Part shown: piece by piece, positions 10,801 to 18,872 of the stretch
How positions within the stretch are numbered: the first letter of the stretch is position 1
Layout of the letters: the number at the start of each line of letters is the position of its first letter
NCBI GenBank assembly: GCA_947627505.1
Contig: CANQWG010000012.1
Coordinates: 1 to 33,680 of the forward strand
Direction of reading: 5' to 3'
Source of the DNA: an uncultured Bacilli bacterium
Lineage (GTDB): Bacteria > Bacillota_I > Bacilli_A > RFN20 > CAG-449
Length of the DNA: 33,680 nt
Notes under the pieces: generated by a model
Seen by the model: the letters and a program-made list of their open reading frames with translations, nothing else
What the model was told of the DNA's origin: nothing
Database searches by the model: none
Made by a program: the position numbers and the translations under genes

Positions 10801-10952
10801 AAGGTACAATGGAAAGCTTGAATCTGCGACCAATTGAACAGGCTAAGATTTCATGTGCAAAAAAGTTGTTTAACGAAATGTCAACAAGCAAGGTAAAGTA
10901 TCATGAAGTTGATAGTTATACAAAATTGCTTAATGTAATAGAGATGCTTTAA
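7830..10952 (+). CDS. res: Type III restriction endonuclease subunit (Res)
   Basis: [18 protein letters not shown] (Walker A), [27 protein letters not shown] (motif VI), C-terminal PD-(D/E)XK-like [25 protein letters not shown]. GTG start overlaps the RhuM TGA, RBS AAGGAG. Confidence 0.9.
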   Translation: [1040 protein letters not shown]

Positions 10953-11169
10953 TTATTAAAAATTTCATTTTATCTAAATATTTTCATAATAATATAATAA
11001 AAATCTCGATAAAGGTATGAGATCGATTAGGGAGTAAAATTTAACTTTTATCAAATATAAATAAGTATTTTCTGTATGTAATGTGAGTGTAATTTTTTGT
11101 TCTTTGCATTACAAAGTATAGATAATATTTATGTTTTTCATTTTGAAAAAAGGGAAAGCAACACTTGAA

Positions 11170-11211
11170 AAAATACGAAATAGAATTATAATTAAAATAC
11201 GAACTAGAATT
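11170..11211 (+). repeat. Two 18-nt direct repeats upstream of the FMN-reductase operon (possible operator)
   Basis: AAAATACGAAATAGAATT (11170-11187) and AAAATACGAACTAGAATT (11194-11211), 17/18 identical, 24-bp period. Confidence 0.5.
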
Positions 11212-11294
11212 TAAAATTGAAATTATGAATGAACTAAACTTTTAACAGAATCGCAATAGAAGCAAACAAAAAATTAGATGGGAGGTATAAATAT

Positions 11295-11855
11295 ATGAAA
11301 ATTGTTGTTTTAACGGGTAGTCCGCAAAAGCATGGCTCTTCAAATTTACTTGTAGAGCAATTTGCTAAAGGAGCAAGTGAATCTGGAAATATTATTTCTA
11401 TCATCGATACAACGCGAATAAATGTCAATCCGTGCATAGGTTGTATTAAATGTGGTTATGGTGGTCCGTGTGTGCAAGATGACGATATGGGTTCTACAAA
11501 ATCTGAAAAAGGTAAGATTAAATCTAAAATTCTCGATGCGGATATGATTGTTTTTGTCACGCCGCTTTATTACTATGGAATGACTTCACAACTCAAAACG
11601 ATCATAGATCGCTTTTGTTCATTCAATGGTGAACTTCAGCGAAAACACATGAAGTCTGCACTTATTTCTGTTGCGTGGAACGCTGACGATTGGACTTTTG
11701 ATGCATTAGTGGCGCACTATAATACTCTTGTGAGATATCTTAATTTTGTAGATATGGGAGTTATTCTCGGTAAGGGCTGTGGAACGATTGATATGACAAT
11801 ACGTTCTCAGTATCCAAAAAAGGCATATGAATTTGGTAAAAGTCTAAAAAGCTAA
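11295..11855 (+). CDS. NADPH-dependent FMN reductase / flavodoxin-fold NAD(P)H oxidoreductase
   Basis: MKIVVLTGSPQKHGSSNLLVEQFAKGA.. CIGCIKCGYGGPCVQDDDM.. MIVFVTPLYYYGMTSQLKTIIDRF; RBS GGGAGG. Confidence 0.88.
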   Translation: MKIVVLTGSPQKHGSSNLLVEQFAKGASESGNIISIIDTTRINVNPCIGCIKCGYGGPCVQDDDMGSTKSEKGKIKSKILDADMIVFVTPLYYYGMTSQLKTIIDRFCSFNGELQRKHMKSALISVAWNADDWTFDALVAHYNTLVRYLNFVDMGVILGKGCGTIDMTIRSQYPKKAYEFGKSLKS

Positions 11856-11888
11856 CAAATAATACAGTTAACATTAAGGAGGCAAGAT

Positions 11889-12188
11889 ATGGCAATTACA
11901 ATCAATATTTATTATACAGGAATGAATGGCAACGTACGAAAATTTGCGGAAGAAATGAAATCAAGTGGACTTGTCGAACAGATTCGTACTGAAAAAGGCA
12001 ATCTCCGTTATGAATATTTTTTTCCTATGGATGATCGAGAAACAGTTTTACTAATCGATGCTTGGGAAAGTGAAGAAGCACTTGATTTTCATCATAAAAG
12101 TCCAATGATGAAACAGATTGCCGCTCTTCGCAATAAATATCAACTCAAAATGAGAGTTCAAAAATTTAGGGAAATTATTAAGGAGTAA
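11889..12188 (+). CDS. Antibiotic biosynthesis monooxygenase (ABM)/quinol monooxygenase-like protein
   Basis: 99-aa ferredoxin-like fold pattern: ..TEKGNLRYEYFFPMDDRETVLLIDAWESEEALDFHHKSPMMKQIAALRNKYQLKMRVQKF. RBS AAGGAGG. Confidence 0.75.
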   Translation: MAITINIYYTGMNGNVRKFAEEMKSSGLVEQIRTEKGNLRYEYFFPMDDRETVLLIDAWESEEALDFHHKSPMMKQIAALRNKYQLKMRVQKFREIIKE

Positions 12189-12192
12189 TAAA

Positions 12193-12786
12193 ATGGAAAG
12201 AAAAAACAGGATGTCGTTTCTATTCGTAATTATAAGTTTCTTAACCTTTAGTCTTTCTGCTTGTAGTGAAGTAAGTAATGACAAAGAAAAATATGATACC
12301 TCTAATTCGTCAAAAATTCTTGTTGCTTATTTTTCTTGCACAAATCATACCGAAAATGTTGCACAAAAAATCGCTGACGTTACGGGTGGGACGCTTTATG
12401 AAATTATACCGGCAGAACCATATACAGATGCTGATTTGAATTATAACGATAATAGCAGTCGTTCGTCCGAAGAACAAAACGATGATTTGGCACGTCCTGC
12501 AATCAGTAATATGGTTATTAATATGGAGAGTTATGAATTCATTTATCTTGGCTATCCCATTTGGTGGGGAAAAGCGCCAAAAATAATTTATACTTTTCTT
12601 GAAAGTTACGATTTTTCTAATAAAATAATTGCTCCTTTTTGCACTTCCGGAGGCAGTGGAATTAATCAAAGTGTAGAGAATTTGAAAAGACTTTATAGTG
12701 GAGCAACTTGGTTAAATGGAAATAGATTTTCTTCTTCAGTTTCACAAGAAGAAGTGGAGAACTGGATAAAAGAATTAAATGGTTAA
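12193..12786 (+). CDS. Lipoprotein flavodoxin
   Basis: Signal peptide with lipobox-like LSACS, then SKILVAYFSCTNHTENVAQKIADVTGGTLYEIIPAEPYTDADLNYND and FIYLGYPIWWGKAPKIIYTFLESYDFSNKIIAPFCTSGGSG. Confidence 0.85.
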   Translation: MERKNRMSFLFVIISFLTFSLSACSEVSNDKEKYDTSNSSKILVAYFSCTNHTENVAQKIADVTGGTLYEIIPAEPYTDADLNYNDNSSRSSEEQNDDLARPAISNMVINMESYEFIYLGYPIWWGKAPKIIYTFLESYDFSNKIIAPFCTSGGSGINQSVENLKRLYSGATWLNGNRFSSSVSQEEVENWIKELNG

Positions 12787-12799
12787 TGAGGTAATTAAG

Positions 12800-13744
12800 A
12801 TGATAGATTTTCATGCACATATTATAACCGCTGAATACAAACGGGGAATTAAATCTTTAGGTATCGATCCTATTGATGTCGATGGATTTCCTTTACCTGA
12901 ATGGAATGCAAAAGCACATCTTGATTTTATGCAACAAGCGAGAATAGATCATACCATACTATCCTCGCCTACTCCGCATCTGTGGGGTAACGATGTATTG
13001 CTTACTGCACAAGTTCATAGAGAAGTAAATTCTTCTATATCGGAATTTTGTAAAGAACATTCCGATAAATTTTCCTTTGTTGCTTCTGTTCCTCTTCCTT
13101 ATGTAGATGCGGCAATTGAGGAATATTATTATGCAAAAAATAATCTTGGTGCTATCGGTGTGAAACTTACGACAAATGCAAACGGAATTTATTTAGGAGA
13201 CCCTTTGCTCGATAATTTTATGGCAGAGCTTAATAAAAATCATGCGCTTGTAATTATTCATCCGCAAAGAGCAATAAACTATCCTAAAACTCCGATTACG
13301 GGAACAGTTGCCGCAATATTTGAGTATCCTACGGATACGACACGTGCAGTATTAAATATGATGGCACATAAAATCATGACAAGATTTCCGAATATTCGTT
13401 TTGTAGTTCCGCATATAGGTTCTTTTCTACCTTATATGCTACAAAGGTTTAGTGGTGTTTCTGGGATATTGTCGTCACTTGGTATGATGGAAAAAGTAGA
13501 CATACAAAAAGAATTTCAAAATCTATATTTCGATATTGCAGGAGATCCCGAACCTGTTGCGCTTGATATGTTGCTTATGGTCACGAGCGAAGATAAAATT
13601 GTGTACGGAAGCGATTTTCCGCATTCTCCTGCGAAAATCGTTCTTGCAAAGAAAAATCATTTGGATGAAAATCAAAAATACAAAAACATTCTCTGTAAAA
13701 TTTATGGAGAAAACGGAAAAAACTGCTTTGAAAAAAGGAAATAA
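12800..13744 (+). CDS. Amidohydrolase-family (metal-dependent, decarboxylase-like) protein
   Basis: MIDFHAHIITAEYKRG.., WNAKAHLDFMQQARIDHTILSSPTP, FVVPHIGSFLPYMLQRF, IVYGSDFPHSP. ATG 12800 has GAGG upstream; the track start is 12779. Confidence 0.82.
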   Translation: MIDFHAHIITAEYKRGIKSLGIDPIDVDGFPLPEWNAKAHLDFMQQARIDHTILSSPTPHLWGNDVLLTAQVHREVNSSISEFCKEHSDKFSFVASVPLPYVDAAIEEYYYAKNNLGAIGVKLTTNANGIYLGDPLLDNFMAELNKNHALVIIHPQRAINYPKTPITGTVAAIFEYPTDTTRAVLNMMAHKIMTRFPNIRFVVPHIGSFLPYMLQRFSGVSGILSSLGMMEKVDIQKEFQNLYFDIAGDPEPVALDMLLMVTSEDKIVYGSDFPHSPAKIVLAKKNHLDENQKYKNILCKIYGENGKNCFEKRK

Positions 13745-13760
13745 ATCGGATATAAAAAAA

Positions 13761-13788
13761 CAGCGAGAAAATTTTCTTGCTGTTTTTG
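13761..13788. terminator. Intrinsic terminator between converging genes
   Basis: CAGCGAGAAAA/TTTTCTTGCTG stem (one G-U) followed by TTTTTG, A-run upstream. Confidence 0.7.
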
Positions 13789-13825
13789 TAATTTTAATAC
13801 TTTAAAGAAAATGTTTGTTTTTTGA

Positions 13826-14809
13826 TTATTTGCTATTTGCTGGTTGTGAAGATATCTTCATACCAAGCCAAGTAGTTCTAAGGCCGATAAATAATACAAA
13901 TCCGATAGATTGCAACATGGTTAATAAGAAACCGCTTATTAGAGTTAATAAAGCAGGAGACAAGGCTGCTAGTAAAACCATTCTTAGAGATTCTGAATAC
14001 TTTAAGCGAATACCATTAACATTACTCTTAGTTCTTGAAAGAGCGAAGAGAGTCAACGATAAGATCAAAGCAATTACCGCATTCAATCCGGTCATCCATA
14101 AAGTTGTAATTAAAACGGTACTAACTTTGATGCTATTATAAGCATCATTCATAAAGGTCGACCACTCTGAGATAGAAAAGTTAAAAGGTTTAGGTTTAGT
14201 ACTATCGTAGAAAGAGTTGATTGAAATTCCGTCTAATTCACTAAAAGTTCCTACATAAGTGTTAACCGGAGTTGCCATCGTCTCTTGTGATACATCGTTT
14301 ACAGCACCGATTTCATATATTTTTAAATACATATAAGATGGTGTAAATAATGCATAAGAATTGACGATGTTATTAGTACCTTGTTCGATTTCTTTTTGTT
14401 TAGCATTGATTTGCTCATTATCATCGCTATTTAAAAAGTATACGGAAAAAACTTTTTTGCTTTCTTCACTTTCAATGCCATTTGCGTTTATCTCTTTAAA
14501 AGTTTTAAAATAATCAAATGTAGTGCTCGATGAAACATCCATTTTTCCGTTTTTAATTACTAAATTTGGTTGCGATTTGCTGAAAGCATATAATCCTTCA
14601 TCGACACAATAAGTGAGATTAGAAGCGGTGGGATATAAAATGTTTCCTGGGGTAACTGAAGAATAAGTTACAACCATAGGAATGACCGCTATAATTAGAG
14701 ATAGGATGCCGATTAATATACAAAGCCACCATTTTGACTTGCGGTTATCGATAATTACTTGGTTTGAAAAAAGGCCTCTTAATAAAGTTTTTATGGTATT
14801 CATTTTCAA
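13826..14809 (-). CDS. Polytopic membrane protein of unknown function
   Basis: N-terminal TM (WWLCILIGILSLIIAVIPMVV) and C-terminal hydrophobic segments (VLITTLWMTGLNAVIALILSLTLFAL, MVLLAALSPALLTLISGFLLTMLQSIGFVLFIGL). Confidence 0.7.
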   Translation of the reverse strand: MKMNTIKTLLRGLFSNQVIIDNRKSKWWLCILIGILSLIIAVIPMVVTYSSVTPGNILYPTASNLTYCVDEGLYAFSKSQPNLVIKNGKMDVSSSTTFDYFKTFKEINANGIESEESKKVFSVYFLNSDDNEQINAKQKEIEQGTNNIVNSYALFTPSYMYLKIYEIGAVNDVSQETMATPVNTYVGTFSELDGISINSFYDSTKPKPFNFSISEWSTFMNDAYNSIKVSTVLITTLWMTGLNAVIALILSLTLFALSRTKSNVNGIRLKYSESLRMVLLAALSPALLTLISGFLLTMLQSIGFVLFIGLRTTWLGMKISSQPANSK

Positions 14810-14997
14810 ACTCCTTTCTTTAGTATAATAATGTTTTTATCGCTTAATTTCAACAATTTATCAAAGGATAGAGACTATTTAAAAAGAGGTTTGAAGTGGC
14901 ACTTAAAGATTAAATGGAATTATGGTACTTTTTATCTTAACAAATGAAAAAGAATAATATATAATGATTGTAGTCATAACTAGGAGGAAAATTATCA

Positions 14998-15633
14998 ATG
15001 GAAGAGAAAATGCCACGTTATGTGAAAATTGCCCATGATATTTGTGGACGTATATTAACTGGTGAATTCCCAGAAGGAACTATCCTTAAAGGAAGATCGA
15101 TGTTAGCTTCGGTATACAATGTTTCGCCTGAAACCATTCGTAAAGCTGTCAACATCTTAGCGGAAGAAAAAATTATTGAGGTCAAACATGGAGTAGGAAT
15201 ATTTGTCGACTCAGCTTTAAGAGCTCAACAATATGCCGAAAAATGGAAATCCAAAAATACGGTTAAAGAAAATTATTTAGCTGTTTCGGCTTTGATGGAA
15301 GAAGCAAAAAATATCAATCAGAAAATTGAAAAAGCTGTCGCTGAAATGCTCGATAACTTTAAATATCAAACTAATGAATCGATTGTTTTCTCAGAGGTTG
15401 AAATTCCAACCGATTCATGGGTCAACGGAAAAACCATCGGTGAAGTTTACTTTTGGAACTACACCGAAGCGACAATTGTTGCTGTCGTTTCAAAAGATGA
15501 TCATACAGCCCAAGCTTCTCCAGGACCGGATTTCCCATTGCGCGGAGGAGACAGATTAATTCTTGTTGGTAAGGATGATTTGTCATTCGAAAGAGTCTTA
15601 AGTTTCTTAACTTACGGCGTAGTTGAAGAATAA
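14998..15633 (+). CDS. GntR-type winged-helix regulator with C-terminal RCK_C (TrkA-C) domain, BusR-like architecture
   Basis: PRYVKIAHDICGRILTGEFPEGTILKGRSMLASVYNVSPETIRKAVNILAEEKIIEVKHGVGIFV plus SWVNGKTIGEVYFWNYTEATIVAVVSKDDHTAQASPGPDFPLRGGDRLILVGK. Confidence 0.85.
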   Translation: MEEKMPRYVKIAHDICGRILTGEFPEGTILKGRSMLASVYNVSPETIRKAVNILAEEKIIEVKHGVGIFVDSALRAQQYAEKWKSKNTVKENYLAVSALMEEAKNINQKIEKAVAEMLDNFKYQTNESIVFSEVEIPTDSWVNGKTIGEVYFWNYTEATIVAVVSKDDHTAQASPGPDFPLRGGDRLILVGKDDLSFERVLSFLTYGVVEE

Positions 15634-15638
15634 TAAAA

Positions 15639-15668
15639 AAAATCGTAACTATTGAAAGTTGCGATTTT
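15639..15668. terminator. Bidirectional terminator hairpin between converging genes
   Basis: AAAATCGTAACT / AGTTGCGATTTT stem (one G-U), with T- and A-runs on both sides. Confidence 0.7.
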
Positions 15669-16383
15669 TTTGTTTGGCAAATTCGTAAAGAGCAATGCTT
15701 ACAGCGTTTGGAAGATTAAGAGAATCGATTGCTTGACTGTGTGATATCAATAGACTATGTTCGTTAAGAAGTTCTTCCGGTAATCCTGTGGCTTCGTTTC
15801 CAAAAATAAGAGAGGTCTTAACATTTTCGAAACGTTTGTTTTGTAAAGTTTCTTTTGCTTTAAGCATAAAAGTTATTTTTTGATGGTCAGGAAATTTTCT
15901 TACATAAGATTCATAACTATCAAAGTATTCAATATTTAAAGAAAAGAAAGCTCCCATGGCACTTCTTAAAACTTTAGGATCAAAAATATCAACTCCTGGT
16001 TTTATTATGGCGACATCTTTGATATTGAAACCTAAAGCGCTTCTCAAAATAGTTCCTACATTACCCATATTTGATGGATTGTATAAAACGATATGGTCAT
16101 TATTAATATCTAAGTGTGAACTATATTTTTTAAATATTCCAACAATATAACAATTATCCTTTTGACATAATTTATTGATTAATTTATCGTTGATTATCAT
16201 TTCTTTATTGCCTTTAAGGTCAGCGATTAAATTTAAAATCTCTTGATTTTTAAAAGAAGAATGAACGATGATTTTCAAAACATCTTGAGGATGATGTTTT
16301 AAAAGTTCGATAGTTGGGAAAGCGCCAAGAGTATAAGAATAATAAGCATCTTTACGATATATTTTCAAATCCATATTTATCAC
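15649..16383 (-). CDS. TrmH/SpoU-family RNA methyltransferase
   Basis: HIVLYNPSNMGNVGTILRSALGFNIKDVAIIKPGVDIFDPKVLRSAMGAFF.. SLIFGNEATGLPEELL.. SLNLPNAVSIALYEF. Confidence 0.88.
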   Translation of the reverse strand: MINMDLKIYRKDAYYSYTLGAFPTIELLKHHPQDVLKIIVHSSFKNQEILNLIADLKGNKEMIINDKLINKLCQKDNCYIVGIFKKYSSHLDINNDHIVLYNPSNMGNVGTILRSALGFNIKDVAIIKPGVDIFDPKVLRSAMGAFFSLNIEYFDSYESYVRKFPDHQKITFMLKAKETLQNKRFENVKTSLIFGNEATGLPEELLNEHSLLISHSQAIDSLNLPNAVSIALYEFAKQKNRNFQ

Positions 16384-16404
16384 ACCTCTCTAATTATAAT
16401 ATAA

Positions 16405-16438
16405 AAAAGTGGTTTAAGAAAAGTTAAGCCACTTTTTT
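16405..16438. terminator. Hairpin with A/T flanks, probable terminator
   Basis: AAAAAAGTGGTTTAA / TTAAGCCACTTTTTT stem with short loop and one G-U. Confidence 0.55.
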
Positions 16439-16571
16439 GTTTATTAGGGAATCGGAGAGAGAGCATTGTAGAGTTTTGATAAGTAAAGGGAATTAATTTA
16501 AATCTCTTTCTCCGAGTAGATTTAAATCTCTACGAATACATTAAAGCACAATTTAACATTTTTTCAAATAT

Positions 16572-16874
16572 TTAATTTATATTTAAAATATTTTCGTAAG
16601 AAATAATGATATTATTTACTTGAACTGCATTTAGATTTTTAAGCAAATGACAATAACCTTCAACCGTTTCAATAAAACCATCTTGGTAGTAAGTAATAGT
16701 TTTAAAGATATTTTCACAATTATTAAGCTGATAATTAATTTCTGAAATTTGTTCGTCACTTAAAAGAGGTTTGGCGATTTTTTGCTTATTTTTGATTGCT
16801 TTTTTATAGGCAGCATTCATATTATCGAGAGCAAAAAAAGGATTCCATTTTTTCATTCCGCGTTCATCATTCAT
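16572..16874 (-). CDS. YolD-like protein
   Basis: NDERGMKKWNPFFALDNMNAAYKKA..KPLLSDEQISEINYQLNNC resembles the YolD-like family. Overlaps the polymerase gene by 4 nt. Confidence 0.7.
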   Translation of the reverse strand: MNDERGMKKWNPFFALDNMNAAYKKAIKNKQKIAKPLLSDEQISEINYQLNNCENIFKTITYYQDGFIETVEGYCHLLKNLNAVQVNNIIISYENILNIN

Positions 16875-18121
16875 TTTCGATTGTGACCTCCTAATTTTTC
16901 GTGCCTGCTTTTAGCGGTCGAGGCTTTGGTTAAATCTTTTAGTCGTAAAACGCTTGAGGGACCATATTTCTTTTTGATAGAGTAAATTGCTCTTTGTAAT
17001 GCATATTTTTTTTCTAATTCTTCATATGTATGAAAAAGATCAAGTTGATAATGCGTTAACGGAATGAGACTTCCGATTGCTATCGATATTTTTCTAATTG
17101 GAGAACCATCATAATATTTAAAAAACAAATGTTTAAAACCCTCAAAAATAATTTCGTAATCAAAAGTCGGTTTATCAAGTTTTTGTTGCCGAGAAAAGCC
17201 ACCACCCCGATCTTTTGAGTAATGAATATTAAGATGCAATGTTTGACCCATTAAATGCGATAATGTCATCTTTAAAATTAAGTCGTCAGTCATTTCTTGA
17301 ATTACCACCAAAATATCTTCTTGAAAATAATCTTCTAATAAAACTTGTCCTATTGAAAGAGAGCGATCACTTGGAGAATATTTTTCACGGATGTCGCTAT
17401 AGTCTAATCCATTAGCGTGATTGTAAATTTCTAAACCGATGATACCAAGATGTTCCTTTAAAAATTGCTTGTCTGCTTTTTGAATATCGCCTAATGAGAA
17501 AAAACCTAGAGCATTCAATCGCTTTTCCAAACGTTCTCCGATTCCCCAAGTATCCCTAAGCGGAGTGATTTTTGCTAATTTGGCTTTAACGACATCATTA
17601 GGCCAATAAGCAACTCCGTCGATGCTTTTTTTTGCTTCAGTATCTAATGCAACTTTAGCTGAAAACAATGAATTGCTAATACCAATTGTTGCGTATAAAC
17701 CTGTGCTTTGATTAAGTGCTTTTAAAAGTGTTTTAGCGATTTCCAATGGACTTTGTCGATAATATGAAAGATAATGCGTAAAATCTAAAAATGATTCATC
17801 AATTGAGTAAATATGAATATCATCATCCCCAACAAAATCTAAAAAGACTTCAATTATTTTAGTAGAAATATTTAAATATCTTTCCATACGTGGTTTAGCA
17901 AAGATAATATCATTTCGTTTAGGAAGTTCATATAAACGTAAACGTGAAGGGATTCCTTGTTCTTTAAGAAAAGGAGTTACTGAAAGAATTATTGTTCCAC
18001 TACCGCGAGTTTTATCACAAACAACTAAAGGAGTGTTTAATGGATCAAAGCCGCGATCTACACATTCTACAGAGGCATAAAAAGCTTTGATATCGACACA
18101 AAAAATTACTTTTTCTTTCAT
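16871..18121 (-). CDS. Y-family DNA polymerase (UmuC/UvrX/YqjW-like)
   Basis: VIFCVDIKAFYASVECVDRGFDPLNTPLVVCD, YSIDESFLDFTHYL, GIGERLEKRLNALGFFSLGDIQKAD. Confidence 0.9.
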   Translation of the reverse strand: MKEKVIFCVDIKAFYASVECVDRGFDPLNTPLVVCDKTRGSGTIILSVTPFLKEQGIPSRLRLYELPKRNDIIFAKPRMERYLNISTKIIEVFLDFVGDDDIHIYSIDESFLDFTHYLSYYRQSPLEIAKTLLKALNQSTGLYATIGISNSLFSAKVALDTEAKKSIDGVAYWPNDVVKAKLAKITPLRDTWGIGERLEKRLNALGFFSLGDIQKADKQFLKEHLGIIGLEIYNHANGLDYSDIREKYSPSDRSLSIGQVLLEDYFQEDILVVIQEMTDDLILKMTLSHLMGQTLHLNIHYSKDRGGGFSRQQKLDKPTFDYEIIFEGFKHLFFKYYDGSPIRKISIAIGSLIPLTHYQLDLFHTYEELEKKYALQRAIYSIKKKYGPSSVLRLKDLTKASTAKSRHEKLGGHNRK

Positions 18122-18221
18122 AAACCTAGTGTTTGAAGTTTTATTAATAATATTCTTTGCAAAATAATCTAAAAAAAATATAATTTAGTAAGTGCTAATA
18201 AGTTAAAAGGAGAAACAAATC

Positions 18222-18872
18222 ATGGGTAAAATGCTTTTGAAAAAAATATGCCGCACGTTGCTAAATGCTTTTTTGGCAGGAATGATGATCTCCTTAGGAG
18301 GAATTGTTTATTTAGCGACTGACAACAAAATTTTAGGTGCGTTTTTATTTTCAATCGGATTATTGACAATACTTCTTTATGGATATGATCTTTTCACTGG
18401 AAAAGTCGGTTATTTGCTAGAAAACAAAACAGATTTTTTAGTTGAAACAATCATCACTTGGTTTGGTAATTTACTAGGAGCTTATGCGATGGGTGGGTTA
18501 GTAAGACTTACGCGTCTTAACGAGTTAGAAACATTCAAATCTACTTTATTAAGTATAGAAGCAACTAAATTTCATGATAATTATTTGTCGTTGTTGGTGA
18601 TGGGATTCTTTTGTGGAATTTGCATTTATTTTGCTGTCAATTCTTATAAAAAGGCCGAACAACCGATAGCTCGTTTTCTTTTAGTGATTATGGGAGTGAT
18701 GGTGTTTGTGGTTTGTGGCTTTGAACACTGCGTAGCCGACATGTTTTATTTTTCGTTGATTAATCCATTTTCAGGAGAGACTATCGGTCGCCTTTTAACG
18801 ATAACGTTAGGTAATACTTTAGGTGGTTTAATTATTCCGACATTAAGATTATTGAGAGGTAAGTTAAGATGA
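18222..18872 (+). CDS. Formate/nitrite transporter (FNT)-family channel
   Basis: TLLNAFLAGMMISLGGIVYL.. LFTGKVGYLL.. GNLLGAYAMGGL.. VVCGFEHCVADMFYF.. ITLGNTLGGLIIPTL. Confidence 0.85.
   Translation: MGKMLLKKICRTLLNAFLAGMMISLGGIVYLATDNKILGAFLFSIGLLTILLYGYDLFTGKVGYLLENKTDFLVETIITWFGNLLGAYAMGGLVRLTRLNELETFKSTLLSIEATKFHDNYLSLLVMGFFCGICIYFAVNSYKKAEQPIARFLLVIMGVMVFVVCGFEHCVADMFYFSLINPFSGETIGRLLTITLGNTLGGLIIPTLRLLRGKLR

Noticed and set aside
10-11067. 11-bp direct repeat ATAAATAAGTA at 10-20 and 11057-11067 flanking the defence locus
   Set aside because: Short and AT-only apart from one G; expected by chance at this composition, so not accepted as a target-site duplication.
13815-14141. 108-aa plus-strand ORF
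   Set aside because: Antisense to the 13826-14809 membrane protein, no motif.
18122-18221. SOS box upstream of the Y-family polymerase
   Set aside because: No GAAC-N4-GTTC-like site recognised in the intergenic region.
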